This document shows positions 16,083 through 24,605 of a stretch of 47,095 nt of DNA, piece after piece. Each line of letters starts with the position of its first letter. Position 1 is the first letter of the stretch. The position numbers were made by a program, and so were the translations under genes. The stretch comes from Thermoactinomyces mirandus (lineage in GTDB: Bacteria; Bacillota; Bacilli; Thermoactinomycetales; Thermoactinomycetaceae): contig NZ_JACEOL010000047.1 in the NCBI RefSeq assembly GCF_013868055.1, forward strand, positions 1 to 47,095. The letters are read 5' to 3'. Below the pieces are notes generated by a model, which saw nothing but the letters and a program-made list of their open reading frames with translations, was not told where the DNA came from and ran no database searches.

Positions 16083-17281
16083 AGATAAAATTGCTCCCAT
16101 TTATTTGGAAGGGCAATTTGGTTCCGCTTTATTTAATTGTTTTAATTTTCATTACAGCCATCGGAACTTACTTTGTCATTCCTTTTTTAGCTATTTATTT
16201 GACCCGTTCCATCCATATCTCCCCATCACTTATTGGAATATTGTTTTCGATTAACTGGGTGGTTAGCCGTGGTTTAATGGTATTTACAGGGATTCTGTCA
16301 GATAAATACGGAGCAAAAAAGTTCGTCATTCTGGGACTTGCTTTAATTGGCACATCTTACGCGGGTTATACTATGGCAAAAGATTACATACTGTTAATCA
16401 TAGTTTTTGTGATTAGTGGAATAGGGATTGCATTGTTCCAACCAGCAAGCAAAAGCTTATTGGCTGTATTCACTCTTCCAGAATCGCGCATGGCCATATT
16501 TGCCTGGAGAAATACAGGGTTTAATTCTGGGGTTGCCCTTGGATCATGGTTAGGCGCTTTTTTAGCCAATTATTTTTCAATAAATAAATTGTTTCTGGTT
16601 GCTGCTGGAATTTACTTGATGATGATTATTCTATCCATATTTCTGATTCCTCCGGAAAAAGTGTCCTTTTCCCAAAGTGTTTCGTTTTTTAAAAATTTAC
16701 GTATCACTTTTCAACACCGAGAACTTATGATCTTGACTATCAGTTCTGTGGGATTCTGGGCGTTGTTCACCCAGCTGAACGTGACTGTCCCACTTGCCGT
16801 TCACGATTTGAAAATGGATATGTGGATATCCTGGGTATTTGGGATCAATGCAGTACTGACCATTCTATTGCAAATTCCTTTAAACCATATAGCAAAACAG
16901 CTTGGTTTAAGTCCTCAACAACAAATGTTTTATGGCCTGTTATTGATGGGAATGAGTTTTTTGTTAATCGCTCTTTTGCAGTTAGGTTTAGTCTTCCTGT
17001 TATTGTTCACGATCTGTTTTACCATTGGCGAGATTTTGGTGGCGCCGCATTTTGATACAATTGCGAGTTTGCTTGCTGATAAACAAAATGTCGGCACTTT
17101 TCTTGGTGTATCCTCTATTGGCTGGGCAATCGGAGGAGGATTGGGAGGAATTGTCGGCGGTTCTTTATTGGATTTTGGAAGGAATATTGGAATTAACCAA
17201 TTGATATGGATTGTTTGTATGATTACAGCGATCATTTCAAGTATTCTCTTTGCCAAACAACCGATCGTGAAAACAAAATAA
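16079..17281 (+). CDS. MFS exporter (cluster gene 6)
   Basis: A 400-residue, 12-helix major-facilitator protein with the loop 2-3 motif GILSDKYGAKKF and a second-half glycine-rich helix IGWAIGGGLGGIVGGS. It is coupled to the preceding gene by an ATGA overlap and has AAAAGGAG upstream. In clusters with ATP-grasp ligases (for example bacilysin BacE) the MFS protein exports the product and protects the producer; the same is likely here. Confidence 0.88.
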   Translation: MKIKLLPFIWKGNLVPLYLIVLIFITAIGTYFVIPFLAIYLTRSIHISPSLIGILFSINWVVSRGLMVFTGILSDKYGAKKFVILGLALIGTSYAGYTMAKDYILLIIVFVISGIGIALFQPASKSLLAVFTLPESRMAIFAWRNTGFNSGVALGSWLGAFLANYFSINKLFLVAAGIYLMMIILSIFLIPPEKVSFSQSVSFFKNLRITFQHRELMILTISSVGFWALFTQLNVTVPLAVHDLKMDMWISWVFGINAVLTILLQIPLNHIAKQLGLSPQQQMFYGLLLMGMSFLLIALLQLGLVFLLLFTICFTIGEILVAPHFDTIASLLADKQNVGTFLGVSSIGWAIGGGLGGIVGGSLLDFGRNIGINQLIWIVCMITAIISSILFAKQPIVKTK

Positions 17282-17323
17282 AGAATAATGGGAATTATCT
17301 CGATAAAGGTGGTTATTCCTTTG

Positions 17324-18505
17324 ATGAAACGAAAAAAAATTATTCTAATCGGAAGTTATACTCACCATTTGGAACGGGCAGTAATGCAGGGATATGATGT
17401 GATTTTTATTCAACAGAAAAACAAAATAACTCCTAAAGATTTAGAGTTGGCCAAAGAAGTTTATGCAATAGATTTTCAAAACCCTGACTCGCTTTTGGAA
17501 CTTGGTAGTTATTTTAAAAAAGCCCACTTAATTGAAGGGGTTTTTTCGTTCACTGAAAACGGCCTGATACCAGCTGCAATACTGGCTGAAAACTTGGGGG
17601 TTGAATCAAATTCGTTGAATACGGTTCATCTCTTGAAAAACAAATTGGAAATGAGAAAGCATCTAAGTGAGAAAGGAATTGCTGGGGTAAGTTGCCGGGA
17701 AGGAAAACAGTTGGAAGACGTATTCTCGTTCGCGAATGCTTATGGTTATCCCCTTGTGGTAAAGCCGATAGAAGGAACTGGAAGTCAAGGAATCCTGTTA
17801 CTGAAATCCAATGAAGAAGTTTTTACGAATTTGCCAACATGGCTTTATGAAAATGGCGTTCCATTTTTAATTGAAGAATTTATCGATGGCCCTGAATTTA
17901 GCGTGGAAACGTTCAGCATCAACGGGCAGCATCAAGTTATCGCAATTACGCAAAAGGAGGTGCAGGAGAATTTTGTGGAAATCGCCCATTCTGTACCTGC
18001 CATTATCAATAAAGAACAAAAGCAACTAATTTCAAATACCGTACATGCTTTTCTAGATACGGTAGGACTCCGCCATGGGCCAAGCCACACAGAAGTAAAG
18101 TGGACTCGCAAAGGTCCAAAAATCATTGAATCCCATAATCGGCCAGGAGGAGATAGAATTACGGATCTAGTATGTATGGTTTACGGAATTGATTTGATTG
18201 CCTGGACTCTGGATCCAGGGGGCGGAAACAAGTTTATCAGGTATCCATCTACTGCCAGAGGAGCAGCAATTCGATTTTTGGCGTTGCCACCCGGAACTGT
18301 TCAATCCATGAATCCTCCAGATATTCTTAAACACGTTCCGTTTGTAGTAAAGTATCAGGTCAACATCAGACCAGGCGATCGTATTGGCGCAATCAAAAAG
18401 TCTTCAGATAGGCAGGGGTTCGTGATGACAATCGGTGAGTCTTCTCAAACTGCCTTGGAAGCATGCGATCGTGCTATTCAATTGCTGGACATCTGTATAA
18501 AGTGA
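17324..18505 (+). CDS. ATP-grasp ligase 2 (cluster gene 7)
   Basis: A 393-residue ATP-grasp enzyme starting at the ATG at 17324, which follows AAAGGTGG at 11 bases. The frame is open from an ATG at 17288, but that one has no ribosome binding site. Motifs: VVKPIEGTGSQG, LIEEFIDGPEFSVE, and metal ligands in HTEVKWTRKG and IIESHNRPGGD. It is a clear relative of ATP-grasp 1 but divergent, so the two probably catalyse different bond formations. Members such as BacD, RizA and RhiM make dipeptides or short peptides. Confidence 0.87.
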   Translation: MKRKKIILIGSYTHHLERAVMQGYDVIFIQQKNKITPKDLELAKEVYAIDFQNPDSLLELGSYFKKAHLIEGVFSFTENGLIPAAILAENLGVESNSLNTVHLLKNKLEMRKHLSEKGIAGVSCREGKQLEDVFSFANAYGYPLVVKPIEGTGSQGILLLKSNEEVFTNLPTWLYENGVPFLIEEFIDGPEFSVETFSINGQHQVIAITQKEVQENFVEIAHSVPAIINKEQKQLISNTVHAFLDTVGLRHGPSHTEVKWTRKGPKIIESHNRPGGDRITDLVCMVYGIDLIAWTLDPGGGNKFIRYPSTARGAAIRFLALPPGTVQSMNPPDILKHVPFVVKYQVNIRPGDRIGAIKKSSDRQGFVMTIGESSQTALEACDRAIQLLDICIK

Positions 18506-18523
18506 GACAAGGAGTGAAAAAAG

Positions 18524-19294
18524 GTGCAAGTTGATTTTGGCAGAACTGTAGATGATTACTTAAAATATCGTGCTGAGTATCCCAGTCGATTGTTTGATCG
18601 ATTAAAAGAAAAAGGAATAGGAGTAGCTGGCCAAAAAATTTTAGACACAGGGGCGGGTACGGGTTATCTTGCGCGCCCCATGGCAATGCAAGGAGCACAT
18701 GTTACCGCATTGGATCCATCTTTGGATATGTTGAAGGCTTCGAAAAAAGTTGATGAAAAGTTTGGTGTGTCTATTAGTTATGTTCAGGGGGTTGCTGAGC
18801 AACTTCCGTTTAAGGACAGTTCTTTTCAAGTTGTGACGGCTGGGCAATGCTGGCATTGGTTTCAGGGAGAAAAAGCCGCTTTAGAAATTTTCAGGGTTCT
18901 TGAGTCAGAGGGCAAAATAGTCATTGTCCATTTTGATTGGTTACCAATATCGGGAAATATAGTTTATGCTACGGAAGAACTAATTCTCCATTTTAATCCT
19001 GAGTGGAAAGGAGGAGGAGGAATCGGGATTTATCCTCATAGGTTGCTGGATTTGGCAAAGGCGGGCTTTCGGAACTTGGAGACCTTTTCATTTGATACAG
19101 ATATAGTATATTCTCACGAAAGCTGGAGAGGGCGCATTCGTGCCAGCGCAGGTGTCGGAGCAAGTATGTCTTCTGATAAAGTAGTTGAATTCGATTTAAA
19201 ATTAAAAACCATGTTGGAAGATTCCTTTCCGGAACCCTTGAAAATTCCACATAGAGTTTTTACGGTGATTGGAACAAAATTAAATGATTTGTAG
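18524..19294 (+). CDS. Class I SAM-dependent methyltransferase (cluster gene 8)
   Basis: A 256-residue UbiE/Methyltransf_11-type enzyme. Motif I is ILDTGAGTGYLARPMA, followed by VTALDPSLDML, AEQLPFKDSSFQVV (motif II region) and IFRVLESEGKIVIV. It begins with a GTG preceded by AAGGAG at 8 bases. It lies 18 bases after the second ATP-grasp gene and is the last gene of the co-directional set. It may methylate a carboxyl, hydroxyl or amine of the product. It is unrelated in detail to the first methyltransferase. Confidence 0.85.
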   Translation: MQVDFGRTVDDYLKYRAEYPSRLFDRLKEKGIGVAGQKILDTGAGTGYLARPMAMQGAHVTALDPSLDMLKASKKVDEKFGVSISYVQGVAEQLPFKDSSFQVVTAGQCWHWFQGEKAALEIFRVLESEGKIVIVHFDWLPISGNIVYATEELILHFNPEWKGGGGIGIYPHRLLDLAKAGFRNLETFSFDTDIVYSHESWRGRIRASAGVGASMSSDKVVEFDLKLKTMLEDSFPEPLKIPHRVFTVIGTKLNDL

Positions 19295-19639
19295 ACTTCC
19301 CGTCCCTCCTTTTTGGAATAGACGTCGTGATGAACTCAACCAATTAGAGGTAAGTTCGTGACAAGTCCAAAAACGGCACAAAAATTGAAAGATGGCGGGG
19401 ATTACTATATAAGACATGTGTAACCTCCGCAGACTACAAGCAAATCCCGATTCGGGGTTGATTTATGGATATCAACCTAAAAAGAAATCATGAAAAAAGC
19501 CGGAGGTTTTCCCACTCCGGCCTCTTTGTTGCCCCAATTATCTAAAAACTGGAACTTCCAACGTTTCTTCCTGATTCCGGATAGGGTCTCCTTTTTCAAA
19601 TAGTAATTTCTCCATATTAACTGGAGAAAATATTTTAGA
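19295..19639. other. Intergenic stretch after the biosynthetic cluster
   Basis: No gene seen. It contains a small palindrome (GGTTGAT / ATCAACC, 19456-19477) and the terminator at 19499-19530. Confidence 0.5.
19499..19530 (+). terminator. Likely terminator of the biosynthetic cluster
   Basis: GCCGGA (19499-19504) and TCCGGC (19516-19521) form a GC-rich stem preceded by A-rich and followed by CTCTTTGTT sequence. It is the first terminator after the last cluster gene. Confidence 0.65.
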
Positions 19640-19880
19640 AGATCGTATCCATACACTGATGCTTACATTGAACGTTGGTTTCGTACGCTAAAAGAGGAAA
19701 CGGTTTGGCTCCAGGAATATAAATCGTTCCAGGAAACCAAACAGGACATTGATCATTACATAGCCTTTTACAATGATGAAAGGCCTCACTCTGCGCCTGG
19801 ATATCTGTCACCGCAAGAATTTCGCCAAACTGTAACTTCAAAGGTTGAATAATTGTCTGGACATATGGGGTTCATTAAGA
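19640..19880 (+). mobile_element. IS3-family transposase 3' remnant
   Basis: Codons from 19640 to the TAA at 19850-19852 read as the C-terminal end of an IS3 OrfB integrase: DAYIERWFRTLKEE, then IDHYIAFYNDERPH and a GYLSPQEF tail. The N-terminal catalytic part is absent. TGTCTGGACATATGGGGTTCA just after the stop looks like the right terminal repeat. It lies between the biosynthetic cluster and the orphan hydrogenase subunit and may mark a rearrangement. Confidence 0.8.
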
Positions 19881-20469
19881 ATGATATTCCCTATCACTTT
19901 CTGTAGACAATTATAACATTTTATCTACCATTCGCATAAAATGGGTTTCAACTCTGCTTAATCACAACGTTACAAAATATTGATTTTGTAACGGTATAAG
20001 CGTGGTTTTAGGAACAAAAATACCCTTGATTTTTCCATTTTTCCTTGATTCTGGTTTTCGAAGATTTAAAAATTACCGGATTTCGATCTTGCAAGTTCAC
20101 AATCATTTCTTTATGTTGGCACCAGCTGCCCGATCAGCGTTCATCGATTAAACTGCAATCATTTTTACTGTTTGCTTTATCATTCTGTTTTTGGATAAAA
20201 ACAAATAATCTGAAATCAACGCCAAATAAATGAGCTTCTCATTTCGTCTGTAAGGGCTTTTTATTTTTTTCAGGACCAATAAGTCTCGTTTGATTAAAAT
20301 GCGCTGAGATCGCCTGTAAGACCCCTATAAAGCGAATCGGGAATGTATGTTCGTTTCTGGTACATCGATGACTCAGTTTCGTTACCACTGTTGTCATTAA
20401 TTAATTAATTATTTCATAAATTCCGATAAATCCTATTGTTCCTTGTTCCAAATATTTTTTGTTCATTTA
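19881..20469. other. Intergenic stretch without recognisable gene
   Basis: About 590 bases of AT-rich DNA; short open frames (for example 20045-20233) have no ribosome binding site or familiar sequence. A run of ATTAATTAATTAATTA lies near 20398-20412. A hydrogenase large-subunit gene would be expected here, but no trace was seen. Confidence 0.5.
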
Positions 20470-20510
20470 CAAATAAACAGGCAATCTCGTGATACCGAGA
20501 TTGCCTGCAA
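20470..20510 (-). terminator. Terminator directly after the hydrogenase small subunit
   Basis: A 12-bp perfect stem (CAGGCAATCTCG 20478-20489 / CGAGATTGCCTG 20496-20507) with a 6-base loop is followed on the minus strand by TTTATTTG. It ends the transcript just 10 bases after the stop codon, so no downstream gene is co-transcribed. Confidence 0.8.
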
Positions 20511-20517
20511 AAAGTCT

Positions 20518-21450
20518 TTATCTTACGCCTGCTTTCACTTTTACTTTCCGATAACATAACGGCCCTTTGTCCCAGAAATTCTTTTCGGAACATCCAATAC
20601 AGGATGAACCTGCACTGATGGGTGAACACGACATACTATTCCAGCCCAAACTCTCACAGGTATTAAATGTGGAAGGCCCCTTGCACCCTAACTTGAACAG
20701 ACAATAACCTTTCAAATCCCCTTCATCGCCATAGGATTCGGCAAACAATCCCTGATCAAAATATGGTTTTCGATGACAAACCTGATGGACGGTCTGCTTG
20801 TAAAACATTTTCGGCCGTCCCTTTCTGTCAATTTCAGGCGCGGTATCATAAATTAACAGGTGCAGTAATGTGCCGACCATTACTTCTGCAATTGGCGGAC
20901 ATCCCGGAACCAGGACAACAGGTACATCCGGAACCAGTTCTGCAATGGAAACCGATTCTGTGGGATTGGGTGATGCAGCAGGAAGTCCTCCCCACGCTGA
21001 ACAACTCCCAAAAGCGATAACAGCCTTTGCACCTTTGGCTGCCGCAATAATTTCTTCCCTGACCGATCTTCCGCCAATGATCAGGTATTCATCTTTTAAA
21101 GGAATAGCCCCTTCAACAATCAATATATATTCGCCTTTATGTTTTTCAAGAATTGATTCCTTGTTCTGTTCAATTTGATATCCAGACGCAGCCGAAAGCA
21201 ATTCGTTGTATTCCAGCGTGATCAAATTCAGCAACAGTTTTTCAACATTGGCATCACGCAGGAAGGACTCTGTACACCCTGTACAATCCAGTGCATTCAT
21301 CCAAACAACAGGGGTTCGCTGCTTCTTTAACGCTTTGCGAATGTGTTCCTTATCAAAACCATACAGATCCGACCAGATTTCCAGGCAAGTTTCCATATCC
21401 GGATCCAATTCAGTCTCAAAATCTAATGTTCTGTTTTCAACGATACTCAT
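20518..21450 (-). CDS. [NiFe]-hydrogenase small subunit, orphan
   Basis: A 310-residue electron-transfer subunit. Cysteines for the proximal 4Fe-4S cluster are C56, C59 (ALDCTGCTES), C150 and C184 (PGCPP). The distal cluster has H222, C225, C250 and C256 (GYCLFKLGCKGP), and the medial cluster C265, C284 and C287. No Tat signal (RRxFLK) precedes the conserved part, so a cytoplasmic location is suggested unless the start is misread. The first 45 residues are acidic and atypical. GGAGG precedes the ATG. No large-subunit or maturation genes are nearby and a terminator follows at once. The partner must be elsewhere, or the gene is a relic. Confidence 0.92.
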   Translation of the reverse strand: MSIVENRTLDFETELDPDMETCLEIWSDLYGFDKEHIRKALKKQRTPVVWMNALDCTGCTESFLRDANVEKLLLNLITLEYNELLSAASGYQIEQNKESILEKHKGEYILIVEGAIPLKDEYLIIGGRSVREEIIAAAKGAKAVIAFGSCSAWGGLPAASPNPTESVSIAELVPDVPVVLVPGCPPIAEVMVGTLLHLLIYDTAPEIDRKGRPKMFYKQTVHQVCHRKPYFDQGLFAESYGDEGDLKGYCLFKLGCKGPSTFNTCESLGWNSMSCSPISAGSSCIGCSEKNFWDKGPLCYRKVKVKAGVR

Positions 21451-21900
21451 AATGTACTACCTCCAAATCTTGGTGAATACTGGTTTCTTCTGCCCTTCTT
21501 GACAAACCGGCATAGTCAGTTGAAGGCTTTATTTATTGCACAGGCATAATTGTGCTGCTTTTCAAGAGCAGATATTTTTGTATTTATTGGCTTGTTTTTT
21601 CAGATTTAAACTGGCGGTGTTTTGTTTATGCTGAAACCTTGACGAAATCGAATTTCAACCTCCCTGTTAAAAAGCTGCTTCCCGTTGCTTTTTTGCAGCA
21701 TTGTTTTTAACTGTATTTTTTGCTATATGTGATTTTTCAAACAAACAAATACACCCTTTTATTTTAGTTTAACAAAAAAATGCTCTTGATTTGTGATTTA
21801 TTGAACAAATAAGTTTATATTTTGTGAACAGTATTCGTTTGTTTATTTATAAAATTTAATAAAATAGAAATTGGAATCAGGAATATTTCAATGAATTATT
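21451..21900. other. Upstream region of the hydrogenase gene
   Basis: About 450 AT-rich bases with no gene. It should hold the promoter of the hydrogenase subunit. Several TTGTGA/TTGAAC-like half-sites near 21790-21840 recall CRP/FNR boxes but do not form a clean palindrome. Confidence 0.45.
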
Positions 21901-21974
21901 AATAATAAAAGAGCACCTCTTTCAGCCGGATCCCTTTTACCAATAAAGAGGTAAAGGTTTGGCTTAAGAGGTGC
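21901..21974 (-). terminator. Terminator of the succinate/methylmalonyl-CoA operon
   Basis: A long imperfect stem: outer arms GCACCTCTT (21913-21921) and AAGAGGTGC (21966-21974), a middle AGCC/GGCT, and an inner TTTACC/GGTAAA. On the minus strand it is followed by TCTTTTATTATT. It lies about 90 bases after the last operon gene. Confidence 0.75.
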
Positions 21975-22066
21975 AATCATCCAGTTTCAGATAGATTTTT
22001 CAAATAGTGGGATCTTCTGAGTCCAGGAGCTTATATCCAACTTTCTTGATGGCTTCCTTGTTTTTA

Positions 22067-23191
22067 TCAGGTTAACAAGGCAATCATAACCCCGGCTGCA
22101 GTAGCGGTGCCGATGACTCCTGCAACATTTGGTCCCATGGCGTGCATAAGCAGGAAATTGGAAGGATTCTCCTCTTGCCCCATTTTCTGAACCACCCTTG
22201 CCGCCATAGGCACTGCGGAAACTCCTGCTGCCCCAATCATAGGATTTACTTTGCCGCCGCTGAGCCAATACATCACTTTGCCCAACAGCACCCCGCCAAC
22301 TGCTCCAAAGAAGAAGGCGACGGCTCCCAGGATAATGATTTCGATGGTTTGTACAGTCAGGAAACTGGCTGCATCCATGGTAGCGCCAACTGACAGGGCC
22401 AGTAAAATGGTGACAATATTGATCAGCTCGTTGGCAGCCGTTTTGGAAAGCCGTTCTACCACACCGCATTCACGCATCAAATTCCCCAGCATGAGCATAC
22501 CAATCAGGGGAGCCAGAGGCGGAAGAAGCAGAACGATAACGATCGTACAAACGATAGGGAAAATAATTTTCTCCCGTTTGGAAACCGGGCGGAGCTGGGC
22601 CATCACTGTCTGTCTCTCTTTTTTGGTTGTAAGCAGGCGGATCGCTGGAGGCAGGATAATCGGAACCAGGGACATATAGGTATAGGCGGCAACAGCAATT
22701 GCCCCAAGCAAATGGGGAGCCATCTTCATCGTCAAATAAATGGCAGTCGGCCCGTCAGCACCACCGATAATACCGATGGCTCCCGCTTCCTGAATACTGA
22801 AGCCCAACATTCCGGCACCAATGAGGGCAACAAAAACCCCAAACTGTGCAGCCGCTCCCAGCAAGATCGTTTTCGGATTGGCCAGAAGCGGGCCGAAATC
22901 CGTCATTGCTCCTACTCCAAGGAAAATCAGGGGCGGGAATATTTCATGTTCAACACCATAGAAAAAGTAGCGCAACAAGCCGTGCTCACCCATAATGCCT
23001 GTTACCGGCAAATTGGCCAGAATGGCTCCGAAGGCGATCGGCAATAAAAGCAAGGGTTCAAACCCTTTTTTAATGGCAAGGTACATCAGGACAAGACCGA
23101 CCAGAATCATGATAATATTACCGATGGTTAAATGCATAAAACCGGTTGTATTCAGGAGTTCATGCAAGTTTTCTGTAATTCCCATCGTCAA
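22067..23191 (-). CDS. mmdB: Na+-translocating methylmalonyl-CoA decarboxylase, beta subunit
   Basis: A 374-residue integral membrane protein of the OadB/MmdB family with about nine hydrophobic segments. The key region [18 protein letters not shown] contains D146, the aspartate implicated in Na+ binding in OadB. Other family signatures are [14 protein letters not shown] and the C-terminal [17 protein letters not shown]. It decarboxylates carboxybiotin on the gamma subunit and couples this to export of Na+. It follows the biotin carrier gene closely and is the last gene of the operon. Confidence 0.93.
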   Translation of the reverse strand: MTMGITENLHELLNTTGFMHLTIGNIIMILVGLVLMYLAIKKGFEPLLLLPIAFGAILANLPVTGIMGEHGLLRYFFYGVEHEIFPPLIFLGVGAMTDFGPLLANPKTILLGAAAQFGVFVALIGAGMLGFSIQEAGAIGIIGGADGPTAIYLTMKMAPHLLGAIAVAAYTYMSLVPIILPPAIRLLTTKKERQTVMAQLRPVSKREKIIFPIVCTIVIVLLLPPLAPLIGMLMLGNLMRECGVVERLSKTAANELINIVTILLALSVGATMDAASFLTVQTIEIIILGAVAFFFGAVGGVLLGKVMYWLSGGKVNPMIGAAGVSAVPMAARVVQKMGQEENPSNFLLMHAMGPNVAGVIGTATAAGVMIALLT

Positions 23192-23209
23192 CCCTCTTTC
23201 TTTGCATCA

Positions 23210-23596
23210 TTAGGCCATGGCTATCAAAGGGTCATTGGTACTTACCGATTGGCCGGCAGCTGTATAGATTTTGTCAATAACCCCGTCTTTGGGAGCTACA
23301 ATCTCGTTTTCCATTTTCATGGCTTCCAGAACCATTAACACTTGTCCAGCCTTAACCTGTTCACCTTCTTTTACCTTTACACTTAAAATATTACCTGGCA
23401 TGGGTGCGTAAATGCCGTTTGAATTACCGTTGGTTGCTGGTTTTGATGGAGCAACTTCCTGTTTTGGTGCGGCAGACGCAGTCACTGGTGATGCTGGATT
23501 TACCGCTGTTTTTACTGGAGCGGCAGCGTCTGCCGTGATCTCTTCAACCTCTACCTCAAAAAACTGACCATCTACATTAACCCGAAAGCGTCTCAA
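23210..23596 (-). CDS. mmdC: Biotin carboxyl carrier (gamma) subunit of the decarboxylase
   Basis: A 128-residue biotin carrier. After a short N-terminal part there is an Ala/Pro-rich flexible linker (about 22-58) and a biotinyl domain with GIYAPMPGNILSV and the modified lysine K94 in EAMKMEN. It carries the carboxyl group from the carboxyltransferase subunit to the membrane beta subunit. It stands between the delta and beta subunit genes with short spacers. Confidence 0.95.
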   Translation of the reverse strand: MRRFRVNVDGQFFEVEVEEITADAAAPVKTAVNPASPVTASAAPKQEVAPSKPATNGNSNGIYAPMPGNILSVKVKEGEQVKAGQVLMVLEAMKMENEIVAPKDGVIDKIYTAAGQSVSTNDPLIAMA

Positions 23597-23601
23597 TTTG
23601 A

Positions 23602-23982
23602 TTACCTCCTGTGACGTAGCATTGCATTATTTCTCATATTCTCCATACGTGCCGACTGAATCCATAGGCTCTGCGGAGTTAACCTTCTGATGCTGACGAT
23701 ACGGTGCGGAATGCCATCCAGATTCGCAGCGACAGCAGCACACGCTGCCGCTATCTTGGCCGGGACGTCTCCTTCCTTGTCAGAGGTTGCAGTTGCGGAT
23801 TTTTCAACTTCATTATCCGTTTTATTTATTGGGGGGGCTATTTCAACCGGATCACTCGGCTTTTTATAAAACACGAACTTTATTAGTTGGATAACTCCTT
23901 GCAAGAGGATCAGGACGAAAAAAACGATTATTATATTGATTAAGGAGAATGATAAGGCATCCATCTGGGAATCCACGATCAC
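23602..23982 (-). CDS. mmdD: OadG/MmdD-like small membrane (delta) subunit
   Basis: A small subunit of about 125 residues with one N-terminal membrane helix (LSFSLINIIIVFFVLILLQG), a charged linker and a C-terminal WIQSARMENMRNN tail, typical of the OadG/MmdD assembly subunit. The frame is open back to 24117, but AAGGAGG near 23987-23993 points to a GTG start at 23982 or 23976. The extra upstream residues do not look like the family. It scaffolds the carboxyltransferase and beta subunits. Confidence 0.75.
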   Translation of the reverse strand: MIVDSQMDALSFSLINIIIVFFVLILLQGVIQLIKFVFYKKPSDPVEIAPPINKTDNEVEKSATATSDKEGDVPAKIAAACAAVAANLDGIPHRIVSIRRLTPQSLWIQSARMENMRNNAMLRHRR

Positions 23983-24082
23983 TTCACCTCCTTCGGAACT
24001 TGCCAAGGCAATCAGGATCATTGCCTTTGGCGTACCTGTTTCTGTTTTACCCTCCACCTGCATTATTTTTTTTGGGAGAGGG

Positions 24083-24496
24083 TCGGCATCAGGATTACAG
24101 CCAGGACAAGAAATCAAGGTAAATGGCCCCCACTTTTACACAATCTATAAAGATAGCCGGCAGGTCCAGGAACGTGGGGTGTTGGACGAAGTCCCTGGCG
24201 AGAGCTATCATTTCGTTGAGACTGGCAGCATAGGCCCCTAAGGCATTAACAATTTCTTGTTGGAAAGACAGGCACCTTACTGCAATAGCTATAATGATGG
24301 GCAGCAAGACTGCTGCGGTCCCGATATTGCCAAGTACGGATGAGAGAACCTGCCACGATCATGACTGCTACAATCAGGCGTGTTTCACTGGTACCCGCCG
24401 TCCGGATGACCGTATCCAATCAATAATGTAGTTCCAAACAGAACAACAATATTGAACCAATGGCAGCATCAACAAGGAAATCGTAGCGGCGGACAT
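24083..24496 (-). pseudogene. Broken gene for a membrane protein inside the operon
   Basis: A start with a good ribosome binding site (GAGGGG 7 bases before ATG at 24494-24496) opens MSAATISLLMLPLVQ but stops after 40 codons. In other frames, membrane-like stretches follow: TRLIVAVMIVAGSLIRT and then NIGTAAVLLPIIIAIA. Together they look like the N-terminal part of a polytopic transporter with at least two frameshifts, ending before the delta subunit gene. The family could not be settled (an SLC13-like ion transporter is possible). Confidence 0.5.
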
Positions 24497-24605
24497 TGCT
24501 TTTCCCCTCTTAGTTTCTTTTTCCAAACACTCCCGATATTCCAGTGGAACAACATTTCCTAAGCAACCTATCCTACACTCCATTACACAAGTGCTCTCCA
24601 AGATG

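Noticed and set aside
10089..19294. Phosphonate (rhizocticin-like) cluster
   Set aside because: The homocitrate-like enzyme and ATP-grasps recall it, but no phosphoenolpyruvate mutase or phosphonopyruvate decarboxylase is present.
21780..21850. FNR/CRP-like boxes upstream of the hydrogenase gene
   Set aside because: Half-sites TTGTGA and TTGAAC are present, but no symmetric site at proper spacing; AT-rich DNA gives such matches by chance.
22251..22679. 142-residue plus-strand open frame opposite mmdB
   Set aside because: It lies wholly antisense to a well-supported gene, has no ribosome binding site and low-complexity composition.
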